A stretch of DNA of 18,323 bases, taken from an uncultured Eubacteriales bacterium (lineage in GTDB: Bacteria > Bacillota > Clostridia > Oscillospirales > CAG-382). Both the position numbers and the translations under genes were made by a program. The stretch spans positions 1 through 18,323 of the forward strand of contig URSI01000008.1 of the NCBI GenBank assembly GCA_900550505.1, read 5' to 3'. Below are positions 7,641-14,336 of the stretch, one piece after another. Position 1 is the first letter of the stretch, and each line of letters opens with the position of its first letter. The notes beneath the pieces were generated by a model. It had not been told where the DNA came from, ran no database searches, and saw only the letters and a program-made list of their open reading frames with translations.

Positions 7641-9373
7641 TTTTGTTTCTCCCTGGATTTTTGTTCTTGCTGTCTGATCAATGCGGTAAGCTTTGAAGTC
7701 AGCTGCCATTTCCTCAACGGGGTCATGAGATAAAATCCGTATGCCGAATCAAAAACGCGTTCGATTACAGACATGGCAAAATTGCAGCTTATTTCAAATG
7801 CTTGTTCCTGGGGCTTGTCCTTCAACGCATCTATGACTTCCTGCGGGATGTCGACCCCGGGCACTTCGTTTGCGAGAAATACCGCGTTCTTGTAGCCCGC
7901 CGGCGGCATTATCCCGACACATACGGCAGAGCCGAGCGCTTCGCGGGCGCGGGACACATTTGAGATCGCCTCGTCGCTAAATACGGGTTGTGTGTAGAAA
8001 ACAGAGGCGCCGCATTCACGTTTTTTTGACGCACGTTTCAATTCGGCGTCAAAATTCGGAGCGTTCACATTAAGCGCGCAGGCTATGGTGTATTCATGCC
8101 CCTGCAAAAGGTCCGCGTTGAGCTCTGAGATCATCGATATCAATTGAAAGGAATTACAGGCGAAAACACCGCGCTCACCCTGTGAAGAATGGGCTATCGC
8201 ATCACCGGTGACGGCGAGCACTTTGGATATTCCTTCGATACTGCCTGCTATGAGCGCCCCCTTGAGCGCGATATGATTTCTGTCACGGCATGAGAGGTGT
8301 GGCATGACCTCTATGTCTGCCTCGCGGCGGAGCTTTGCCGAAATCAGAAAGCTGTCCGCACGTGTCCTCGCAAGCGGAGAATCGGTCACGGTGATAAGAT
8401 CGGCGCCGGCATCCCGCATTGCACATGCTCCCTGTATCATATGGGAAAAATCAGTATCGGCAGGAGGATCGAGCTCTACCGCGATCAGTTTCCGGTCAGG
8501 CTGTTTTTCGCGGGATACGGAGTGCCTCGGCGAAGCCGATATGTGCTCTATGGATACGTCAGACCTGTCGGCGCACCGCTCTGAGGCTGTACGGACAGCT
8601 TCAGCGGCAAGTTTTATGTGTCTCGGTGTCGTGCCGCAGCAGCCGCCGACGGCAACTACGCCCAATTGTGATATTTGCTGGAGCTTGGAAGCAAAGTATT
8701 CCGGTGATGAGCGGTATTCCATACGACCGTTTATGCTGGCCGGATACCCGCTGTTCGGCATCGCTATCAGACGGAGACCGGAGCCGAGGGAACGAATGAG
8801 CTCAAGCATATGCGCCGGGCCGCACATACAGTTGAGCCCGCATATATCTGTAACATTTGCCGCAGCCTCAAGAAGTCTCCGGTAATACTTGCCCTTGCGG
8901 GTGTATCCTTCCTGAGAAACCGCAAACGATATTATTATTTTGCTGTCACTTATACTGCTTCTGATCAGTTCTATTGCCGGCAAAAGCGGCTCAAATTCGG
9001 ATAGTGTCTCGAACAGGAAGTTTTTGCCTCCTAAGGATATAAAAATACCTGCCGCGTCAAGATACTTTTGAGCGGCATCGTCGTCTTCTATCCCTCCGAT
9101 ATCGCAGTATACCTGACATCCGCTTTCTTGTGCCGCCTCATTCGCAAGCCTGTAACCGGCAGATATGAGCTGGTGCAGCCGCTCACCGGCAGCTGAGGCG
9201 GCGCAGGAAAAGGTGTTTGTCTTTATTGCGTCGCATCCGGCTTTGATGTATTCGCGGTGTATTTGTTTTACCGTCTGCGGTGCCGTGAGGTTGGCTTCTT
9301 CGCAGGGACGTTCGTCACCGGTCTTTTCAAAATAATAGGTGCCGAACGCACCGTCAAATATAAGGCAGCTCAA
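7637..9373 (-). CDS. Bifunctional homocysteine S-methyltransferase / 5,10-methylenetetrahydrofolate reductase (YitJ-type)
   Basis: This is a 578-residue fusion. Residues 1 to about 290 form the zinc homocysteine methyltransferase barrel: LIFDGAFGTY at the start, EANLTAPQTVKQIHREYI, AGCDAIKTNTFSC, GLNCMCGP giving the first Zn cysteine and GGCCGTTPRHIK giving the other two. Residues from about 310 form a MetF-like TIM barrel: IAVELDPP, GADLITVTDSP, CRDRN, KVLAVTGD and VFYTQPVF. Together these make 5-methyltetrahydrofolate and place a methyl group on homocysteine, as in B. subtilis YitJ. I chose TTG at 9373, downstream of an AAAGGAGA site (9386-9393); the spacing is somewhat long. The alternative is GTG at 9397, which would precede that site. 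Transcription probably starts from the promoter at 9445-9473, and the gene overlaps the next by 4 bases. Function is well supported; the start is less certain. Confidence 0.9.
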   Translation of the reverse strand: MSCLIFDGAFGTYYFEKTGDERPCEEANLTAPQTVKQIHREYIKAGCDAIKTNTFSCAASAAGERLHQLISAGYRLANEAAQESGCQVYCDIGGIEDDDAAQKYLDAAGIFISLGGKNFLFETLSEFEPLLPAIELIRSSISDSKIIISFAVSQEGYTRKGKYYRRLLEAAANVTDICGLNCMCGPAHMLELIRSLGSGLRLIAMPNSGYPASINGRMEYRSSPEYFASKLQQISQLGVVAVGGCCGTTPRHIKLAAEAVRTASERCADRSDVSIEHISASPRHSVSREKQPDRKLIAVELDPPADTDFSHMIQGACAMRDAGADLITVTDSPLARTRADSFLISAKLRREADIEVMPHLSCRDRNHIALKGALIAGSIEGISKVLAVTGDAIAHSSQGERGVFACNSFQLISMISELNADLLQGHEYTIACALNVNAPNFDAELKRASKKRECGASVFYTQPVFSDEAISNVSRAREALGSAVCVGIMPPAGYKNAVFLANEVPGVDIPQEVIDALKDKPQEQAFEISCNFAMSVIERVFDSAYGFYLMTPLRKWQLTSKLTALIRQQEQKSREKQK

Positions 9374-9444
9374 GCTTTTCGTACATCTCCTTTGCACGGT
9401 CGCTTATAGATCGGATGACCGAAGCAAATCAACCAATATAATAC

Positions 9445-9473
9445 AGTATAACATAAATAGTTTTGTGTTTCAA
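9445..9473 (-). promoter_or_regulatory. Sigma-A type promoter for the methionine-synthesis pair
   Basis: Read on the - strand, TTGAAA (9473-9468) and TATACT (9450-9445) are 17 bases apart. The -35 box overlaps the stop codon of the upstream SpoIID-like gene. The resulting leader of about 60 bases holds a short GGTC/GACC hairpin near 9398-9425 but no recognisable SAM, T-box or cobalamin riboswitch, for which it is too short. Confidence 0.7.
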
Positions 9474-10474
9474 GCGTTTTTAAACACTGTGCCCGGATAG
9501 TAATGGGAAAGTATTTCATAATATGTGTACCCCTCGGAGGCAAGCACCGACGCACCGTACTGACTCATGCCAAGCCCGCTTCCTATGCCGCGTGACGTTA
9601 TGGCATATTTTTCACCTGCCGGAATTATCGTTACGTTTGTTGAGGGCAGTGAAAGCGACTCGGCAAAATCTCTGCCGCTTATAAGAGTGCCCGCTATGCT
9701 GACGCCGGAAGCTCTGCCGCTCTCGTTTGCAATGACCTGCACATTGATCTCTTCGGTGCCCTGGGGGATCCCGAGACGTTCAAGCAGATCTGACGGAGAA
9801 AGTGTCAAGGTGGTTTCAAAGCCCGGCAGGGAGCTCTCGTCCGGCGTATCCACTGAGATGAGGTAGGGTATGACCTCTCCCGTTACCGCTTCCATGCTCT
9901 CCGTTCTGCCGCAGGAGCTTGCGTGGAAAAGTGCCATTGCCGGCATGGAACCGTATGCTATGTAAACTCCCTTTGTCATTTCGACGGCTGTCTTTACCTC
10001 TGCATAAGTAAAGTCTGCTACATCCTGTGAAACATCGCTGGCAGCGTTATCGTAATCGGTATACCCGAGGCAGCATCCCGGATCTGTGCAAAACAGCGCA
10101 TCGCCGTGCAACGGGCAGTGCGTGCCTGTTGCGGTCCTGTAATATACAAGTGAACGTATCACGGTAGCCTGTGCTTTCAGCGCTTCGGTGCCGAACGAGG
10201 CGGGCATGGCGGAATAAAGAGCACCCGTCACATAAACCTCCGTTTCAAGGTCGACATACTTGCCGGTCTTGACATCATATATGGTTATGTTCGTTACTTC
10301 AGAGGGGTCGAACTGCTCTTGCATACCGCCGGAATTTGAATAATTGTCATTTGATTCCTGCATATCCGAGCTTGTCGGCAGCCTGTCCGCCGCCTCCAGC
10401 ATAAAAGGCACCGCAAGTGGGAGCGCTGCGAGACACAGCACGAAAACAAGCATCATTTGGACATATTTTTTCAT
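9470..10474 (-). CDS. SpoIID/LytB-domain protein (stage II sporulation protein D-like), membrane-anchored, with altered catalytic residues
   Basis: The 334-residue protein has an N-terminal signal-anchor (MKKYVQMMLVFVLCLAALPL), a Ser/Asn-rich linker, then a SpoIID domain: YVTGALYSAMPASFGTEALK, FHASSCGRTESMEAV and a C-terminal GMSQYGASVLASEGYTYYEI with HYYPGT. SpoIID is the lytic transglycosylase of the engulfment complex. Two usual residues differ. The glutamate of the AEMP motif (E88 in B. subtilis, catalytic) is Ala89, and the GHG histidine is Ser299. The metal-binding segment is kept in a variant form, H123 ... C129-TDPG-C134-C135, where relatives usually have His-Cys-His-Cys. I chose the ATG at 10474 because AGGAGAG lies just upstream; the in-frame ATG at 10504 has no such site. 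It may be a paralogue rather than the main SpoIID. The promoter upstream resembles the sigma-E type. Confidence 0.85.
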   Translation of the reverse strand: MKKYVQMMLVFVLCLAALPLAVPFMLEAADRLPTSSDMQESNDNYSNSGGMQEQFDPSEVTNITIYDVKTGKYVDLETEVYVTGALYSAMPASFGTEALKAQATVIRSLVYYRTATGTHCPLHGDALFCTDPGCCLGYTDYDNAASDVSQDVADFTYAEVKTAVEMTKGVYIAYGSMPAMALFHASSCGRTESMEAVTGEVIPYLISVDTPDESSLPGFETTLTLSPSDLLERLGIPQGTEEINVQVIANESGRASGVSIAGTLISGRDFAESLSLPSTNVTIIPAGEKYAITSRGIGSGLGMSQYGASVLASEGYTYYEILSHYYPGTVFKNA

Positions 10475-10509
10475 TTTGATCTCTCCTGCCGTTTTTTTGT
10501 TCATGCACT

Positions 10510-10538
10510 ACAATATGCACGGCGCAATTATTTTATGA
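10510..10538 (-). promoter_or_regulatory. Candidate sigma-E-type sporulation promoter for the SpoIID-like gene
   Basis: On the - strand, TCATAAA (10538-10532) is followed after 14 bases by CATATTGT (10517-10510). This resembles the mother-cell sigma-E pattern of an ATA-type -35 and a CATA-type -10. The predicted start lies about 30 bases before the ATG at 10474. No sigma-A promoter of similar quality was seen in the same orientation. B. subtilis spoIID is sigma-E dependent, which fits, but the match is by eye in an A/T-rich region. Confidence 0.45.
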
Positions 10539-10556
10539 AATATTTTTTTGACACTA

Positions 10557-10585
10557 TTGCAATTTGAAATTTTATGTTGTATAAT
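10557..10585 (+). promoter_or_regulatory. Sigma-A type promoter for citrate synthase
   Basis: TTGCAA (10557-10562) and TATAAT (10580-10585) are separated by 17 bases. The transcript would begin near 10592, just before the GGGAGG ribosome binding site at about 10605-10610. It is divergent from and interleaved with the SpoIID-like upstream region. Confidence 0.7.
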
Positions 10586-10619
10586 ATCCGAACCGGTGAC
10601 CGTTGGGAGGAAAAGGGCA

Positions 10620-12011
10620 ATGAATGTAAACGACAGATCCATACCTAATATAAAACATTTGAATATACACGAAATGCTTGATGAAGCAAAGGAAACATAC
10701 ACGATACCGAAAAAAGCGTTTGAGGGCGAACGTATAAAAAGGGGTTTGAGAAATTCAGACGGTACCGGTGTTGTTGCCGGCGTCACCGGCATCGGGCTCG
10801 TGCACGGATATGTGGTCGATGAGGGCGAGAAATATCCGGTCGACGGAAAGTTGTATTATCGCGGATATGATGTTGACGACATAGTGGATTATTACGCAGC
10901 CAGCGATAAATTCGGGTATGAGGAGGTCTCATATCTGTTGCTTATGGGCGAACTTCCGACCGAAGAGGAGTTGATCCACTACGAAGAGGTGTTGAACTAT
11001 TACCGGCAGCTTCCTCCCGGATTTACGGAGGATGTGGTCATGCGCGCTCCGTCGCGGAGCATCATGGCAAAAATGGCTCAGAGCGTGCTGGCCTTGTCGT
11101 CATATGATGAGTCACCGGACGATCTGACTTTTGATAATGTGCTCGTGCAGTCTGCTCAGCTCGTTGCCAGAGTACCGATCATAGCGGCGCTGGCGTATGC
11201 GGTAAAGCGTCACGTGTTCCAAAATAAATCGCTTACCCTCCATTATCCCAAGGAGGGGCTTTCCACCAGTGAGAATTTTCTGCGTGTAGTGCGAAGTGAC
11301 AAGTCGTTCACGCGTGAAGAAGCGAAGCTGCTTGACCTGTGCTTGATACTTCATGCCGAGCACGGAGGCGGCAACAATTCCACTTTTACGTGCCGTACCC
11401 TGACTTCGACCGGTACCGATACGTATTCGGCGATAGCCGGCGCTCTCGGTTCGTTGAAGGGACCGCGTCACGGCGGCGCCAACATAAAGGTGGTCGAAAT
11501 GCTCGACAACATCAAAGAGAACGTGAAAGACCTCAATGATGACGATGAGCTTCGTGCTTACCTGATAAGGATACTCGACGGTCAGGCGAATGACGGCAGC
11601 GGGCTCATATACGGTATGGGGCATGCGGTTTATACAAAGAGTGATCCGCGTGCGGTCATACTTAAAAAGTTTGCCTCCGGAATGGCGGAAAAATGCGGGT
11701 ATTCCGAGGATTTCAGGCTGCTTGATTCGATAGAGCGGCTTTCACCTGCGTTGCTGGTGCAGAAGAAGGCGTCGATCCCTGCGGAAAATTTTGTTTCCGC
11801 AAATGTAGATGCTTATTCCGGCACGGTGTTTCGTATGCTAAATATACCCGAGGATATGTTCACGCCGCTTTTTGCTATCTCTCGTGTTTCCGGATGGTGT
11901 GCGCACAGGATAGAGGAGCTGCTCACCTCCAAGAAGATCGTGCGTCCGGCATACAAGCATTACGGTCCTATGCGCGAATATGTGCCGATAGGGCAGAGAA
12001 AGTCGCGCTGA
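10620..12011 (+). CDS. Citrate synthase (citrate/2-methylcitrate synthase family)
   Basis: The 463-residue protein condenses acetyl-CoA with oxaloacetate to citrate, probably feeding 2-oxoglutarate/glutamate synthesis in an anaerobe. The catalytic triad is visible: His248 in AEHGGGN, His335 in YGMGHAVYTKSDPR and Asp397 in VDAYSG. Other family segments are LYYRGYDVDDIV, SYLLLMGELPTEEEL, GSLKGPRHGGANIKVVEML and the C-terminal SRVSGWCAHRIEEL. Length fits the clostridial branch, which carries about 60 extra N-terminal residues before the first core motif. I chose the ATG at 10620 because GGGAGGAAAAG precedes it; the open frame extends to 10548 but would start inside the promoter. It is a single-gene unit with its own promoter and terminator. 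Some family members prefer propionyl-CoA; the sequence does not decide this, and no prp genes are nearby. Confidence 0.93.
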   Translation: MNVNDRSIPNIKHLNIHEMLDEAKETYTIPKKAFEGERIKRGLRNSDGTGVVAGVTGIGLVHGYVVDEGEKYPVDGKLYYRGYDVDDIVDYYAASDKFGYEEVSYLLLMGELPTEEELIHYEEVLNYYRQLPPGFTEDVVMRAPSRSIMAKMAQSVLALSSYDESPDDLTFDNVLVQSAQLVARVPIIAALAYAVKRHVFQNKSLTLHYPKEGLSTSENFLRVVRSDKSFTREEAKLLDLCLILHAEHGGGNNSTFTCRTLTSTGTDTYSAIAGALGSLKGPRHGGANIKVVEMLDNIKENVKDLNDDDELRAYLIRILDGQANDGSGLIYGMGHAVYTKSDPRAVILKKFASGMAEKCGYSEDFRLLDSIERLSPALLVQKKASIPAENFVSANVDAYSGTVFRMLNIPEDMFTPLFAISRVSGWCAHRIEELLTSKKIVRPAYKHYGPMREYVPIGQRKSR

Positions 12012-12035
12012 TCAGATCGCCTGACAACAATAATT

Positions 12036-12065
12036 GCCGCCTGGGAACTTCCCGGGCGGCTTCGT
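12036..12065 (+). terminator. Terminator-like hairpin after citrate synthase
   Basis: CCGCCTGGGA pairs with TCCCGGGCGG around a three-base loop with one T-G wobble. The following TTCGTT is only a weak T tract, so termination may be partial. The rest of this gap (12066-12143) shows nothing further. Confidence 0.55.
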
Positions 12066-12143
12066 TATGAGTGCACGATATCCGTGAGTGTCAGAGTGGC
12101 GAGCACATCAGGCGGCAGACATTGCTTAATTTCGGAAAAGGTA

Positions 12144-12172
12144 TTGAAAAGAGGACATATTCGTTGTATAAT
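12144..12172 (+). promoter_or_regulatory. Sigma-A type promoter for the membrane protein gene
   Basis: TTGAAA (12144-12149) and TATAAT (12167-12172) are 17 bases apart, giving a start near 12179 and a leader of about 26 bases to the ATG at 12205. The ribosome binding site (GAAGG, about 12190) is weak. Confidence 0.7.
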
Positions 12173-12204
12173 ATCATCTGATAACAGCGAAGGCGTGTGG
12201 TTTA

Positions 12205-13029
12205 ATGACATTGAGAAAATATAAGACGTTGCTCTGGTGCTGCGTGGTCTTTTCGGTTGCCGCAGCCGGGCTTCGTGCCGTGATGATAAAGGCTTTTGTC
12301 GATACGGATGCGGGCAGCTACACCGATTATTCGAGAATAAAGCTTGCCGATAATGTTATGACATCGCTTTTTCCTTACATGGTGGTTACTGCGGTGGTCG
12401 CGTTTTTGCTATTTTCGTTGCTGACCCGTCGCAACGTGACGGGTGATCTGTCGTTTTTTGGTACTCCGACGGTGTTTTTTTCGTCGCTGACCGGGTTTAT
12501 GATGGTAACGACAGCGGCAATGCAGATATATTACAGAGCACGTGTGCCCGGCGCAGAATTGTCCGGAGTGTTGATAGTGGCTGCGCTGATGCTGGCGTGT
12601 TCCGTATATTTCCTTTATCTGACCTCCAAAAAGCTTGATGTCAGAGGCAGGACATGTTCGGTGCTTTCATTGGCGCCGGTGGCGTTCCTGTTTGTGAGAT
12701 TGCTGAATTATTTCTTTGAGATCAACAGTCGTCCGAATTCTGCAACGAGTCTTTTCCATCTGTTTTCGCTTGCGGCGCTGATGCTGTTTTTTGTGTGTGA
12801 AGGTAAGTTTTCGGTCGGGACGGGCAATGGCGGCGGATACGTGTTTTTCGGGCTTTCGTCCGTGCTTCTCACGTTTGTTTACGCGCTTCCGGAACTTGTG
12901 CTTTCAGCTTTTTGGCTCGTTTCGTGGCAGACCGACACTATGTTTTCCGTGCTGGAGCTGTTGATGTGTATGTATGTGATAGCGCGTTTGGCGGCGCTTC
13001 CGATACAAGGCAGTGATAGCACCGACTGA
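12205..13029 (+). CDS. Multi-pass integral membrane protein of unknown function
   Basis: The 274-residue protein is hydrophobic almost throughout, with seven or eight predicted membrane segments: near 9-28, 50-72, 85-110, 118-140, 150-172, 185-200, 208-238 and 248-265. The only sizeable hydrophilic piece is the loop at about 29-48 (DTDAGSYTDYSRIKLADN). I recognise no transporter, protease or permease motif and no conserved charged residues inside the helices that would suggest a mechanism. ATG at 12205 follows a weak GAAGG site; the gene sits alone between its own promoter and a strong terminator. Its codon use (ATA, many TTT and GAT) matches the genes to its left. It is a genuine gene by context, but no function is offered. 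Confidence 0.75.
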   Translation: MTLRKYKTLLWCCVVFSVAAAGLRAVMIKAFVDTDAGSYTDYSRIKLADNVMTSLFPYMVVTAVVAFLLFSLLTRRNVTGDLSFFGTPTVFFSSLTGFMMVTTAAMQIYYRARVPGAELSGVLIVAALMLACSVYFLYLTSKKLDVRGRTCSVLSLAPVAFLFVRLLNYFFEINSRPNSATSLFHLFSLAALMLFFVCEGKFSVGTGNGGGYVFFGLSSVLLTFVYALPELVLSAFWLVSWQTDTMFSVLELLMCMYVIARLAALPIQGSDSTD

Positions 13030-13058
13030 AAGTTTTACGGCAGGGAGACTGAAAATGT

Positions 13059-13087
13059 AAAAGCCGCAGGAAGTTCCTGCGGCTTTT
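13059..13087 (+). terminator. Strong rho-independent terminator
   Basis: AAAAGCCGCAGGAA and TTCCTGCGGCTTTT form a perfect 14-base inverted repeat around a single central G, so the working loop is about five bases. It has a T run on one side and an A run on the other, so it should act in both directions: for the membrane protein gene and for the gene fragment converging from the right. Confidence 0.85.
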
Positions 13088-13153
13088 GTGTTTCCCGGAT
13101 CAGAGTGCTGCCGTGTGCAGATGATCCCGGGAGCCGTGGTCTGTGGGTTGTGT

Positions 13154-13309
13154 TCATGCATCCTTCCATGTGTGCGCAAGTATATCCTTGAGCACCAGAC
13201 AGGCATTGACGGAGCTGTACCCGTGTTCGCGTTTCAGGCGTGTCAGCGTTTCTTTCAGCCGCGAGGAATAAAACTCAGTGTCGACCTTGGCGCGGTAGCG
13301 GCGTGTTCC
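13154..13309 (-). pseudogene. 3' fragment of an unidentified gene, interrupted at the composition junction
   Basis: On the - strand an open frame ends at 13154 with about 50 residues that look like genuine protein: charged amphipathic helix (RAKVDTEFYSSRLKETLTRL), then REHGYSSVNACLVLKDILAH. Before residue G of GTRRYR the frame runs into the palindrome-rich stretch and becomes Ser/Pro/Leu-rich nonsense. The fragment uses an ATA codon like the left-hand genes. I infer that the coding sequence is cut at about 13310, either by insertion or because two genomes were joined here. I do not recognise the family. It converges on the terminator at 13059-13087. Confidence 0.4.
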
Positions 13310-13560
13310 CAACAGGGGCCCCCGCAAAGTCGTCAGACTTTGTGGGGAGAGGAGCCGCAGCGGAGCGAGTGAGCTTTCGCCATCTGGCGGAAGCGAATGA
13401 TACGCAGCTTGCGGCGACGAGGCACGCTCCCCGCAACTTCGGGACATTTTGTCCCGAAGTCCAGCTCCTTGCGGTGCTTCCCCAGCCGGGGTATCCTTTT
13501 TCGGACGGTCATTCTGTTTTCAAGGTGCTGTCCATCGATGAACTACCATATGGCGCAATC
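13310..13560. repeat. Palindrome-rich non-coding element
   Basis: Three strong hairpins lie within about 140 bases. At 13320-13347 there is a 12-base stem with a GTCA loop and one G-T pair. At 13373-13394 there is a 10-base stem with a two-base TC turn and one G-T pair. At 13436-13460 there is a perfect 10-base stem, ACTTCGGGAC/GTCCCGAAGT, with an ATTTT loop. Smaller inverted repeats lie between (CGCAGCTTGCG near 13403, CCCC-AGC-CGGGG near 13480). No open frame here looks like protein. The density suggests a structured mobile or interspersed repeat rather than terminators, since no stem has a T tract. Edges are approximate. Confidence 0.5.
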
Positions 13561-13782
13561 CCGCCCTGTGGGCACTGCTGGCTTTCGACGCGATCTATCT
13601 GTTCGCTGCCTCCTTCTCCCGCCTTTGATCCAATCGTAGGCGCAACTCTGCACCGGATGTTGCGCTGCAAAAGGATTACCCCGCCTGCCGGCGCAGTCCA
13701 TGGCTCCGCGCCCTCTTTCGGGCATAAAAACCGGGCGGCTGGTCCACACTAGCTTCATCTCAACGAGGGGGCTGAAGTTTCC
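13561..13782. other. Non-coding stretch upstream of the small helical protein gene
   Basis: This stretch of about 220 bases holds no plausible gene in any frame. Open frames here are Arg/Pro/Ser-rich shadow translations. It is mixed in composition and includes a GCGCC...GGGC patch near 13710-13735. I see no clear sigma-A promoter, although the gene at 13783 needs one. It may continue the repeat element to its left or be a structured leader. Confidence 0.4.
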
Positions 13783-14217
13783 ATGGTTGAACAAGACACC
13801 GTCAAGCTGCTGCGGGAATGCGACGCCGGCGTCAAAATGGGCATCGCGTCCCTGGATGACGTTCTGGAGCAGGCGCACAGCGCCGCTCTCCGGCAGTCTC
13901 TCATCCAGTGCAAAAGCGCCCACAGCCAGCTGGAAAACGAGATCGAGTCGCTGCTGGACCGCTATCACGACGACGGCAAGGAGCCGAATCCCATTGCCAA
14001 AGGGATGTCCTGGATCAAGACCAACGTGAAAATGGGTATGGACAACTCGGATCAGACCATCGCGGAGCTGATTACGGACGGCTGCAATATGGGCGTCAAA
14101 TCGCTGAACCAGTACCTCAATCAATACAAAGCGGCGGATGAGGTCTCCAAGGACATCGCCAAACGGCTGATCCATCTGGAAGAGCGGCTGGCCGTGGACA
14201 TCCGCAAATTTTTATAG
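13783..14217 (+). CDS. Small all-helical conserved protein (DUF2383/ferritin-like type)
   Basis: The 144-residue protein is hydrophilic and almost entirely helix-forming, with no signal peptide. Heptad-like helices run about 2-50 (LRECDAGVKMGIASLDDVLE), 44-62, 82-110 (TIAELITDGCNMGVKSLNQY) and 113-140. The layout resembles a four-helix bundle of the DUF2383/ferritin-like kind; a central KEPNPIAKGMSWIKT segment is striking and looks conserved rather than random. I see no EXXH pair that would form a di-iron centre, so metal binding is not claimed. ATG at 13783 follows a GAGGGGG patch at a long spacing. It is the first gene in the G+C-rich part (isoleucine always ATC). Its terminator is shared with the convergent redox operon. 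Proteins like this are common in clostridia, but their role is unknown to me. Confidence 0.7.
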   Translation: MVEQDTVKLLRECDAGVKMGIASLDDVLEQAHSAALRQSLIQCKSAHSQLENEIESLLDRYHDDGKEPNPIAKGMSWIKTNVKMGMDNSDQTIAELITDGCNMGVKSLNQYLNQYKAADEVSKDIAKRLIHLEERLAVDIRKFL

Positions 14218-14257
14218 TGCGCGGAGAGAGCTCCGTCTCTTCTCTCAAAGCAGAATG

Positions 14258-14304
14258 ACAGCCGCGCGCCCGTCGGAAAAATCTTCCGGCAGGCGCGCGG
14301 CTGT
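14258..14304 (+). terminator. Bidirectional terminator between convergent genes
   Basis: ACAGCCGCGCGCC (14258-14270) pairs perfectly with GGCGCGCGGCTGT (14292-14304), and the inner bases extend the stem with TCGGAA/TTCCGG. T tracts are poor on both sides. It lies between the helical protein gene (+) and tlpA-like gene (-). Confidence 0.65.
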
Positions 14305-14336
14305 TGTCAGCACTGGCAGAATCCGGATGCGGACCC

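Noticed and set aside
7641..7709. Longer N-terminus for the pterin-binding methyltransferase
   Set aside because: It would overlap the upstream gene by 69 bases; the family's start (ITVGEKLN) and a good ribosome binding site place the start at 7640.
9374..9440. SAM, T-box or cobalamin riboswitch before the methionine genes
   Set aside because: The leader is only about 60 bases and shows just one short hairpin.
10548..10553. TTGACA as the -35 box of the citrate synthase promoter
   Set aside because: It lies 26 bases from TATAAT, too far; TTGCAA at 10557 has the correct 17-base spacing.
13240..13752. 170-codon + strand and 210-codon - strand open frames across the junction
   Set aside because: They run through hairpin DNA and antisense to the helical protein gene, with no recognisable protein character.
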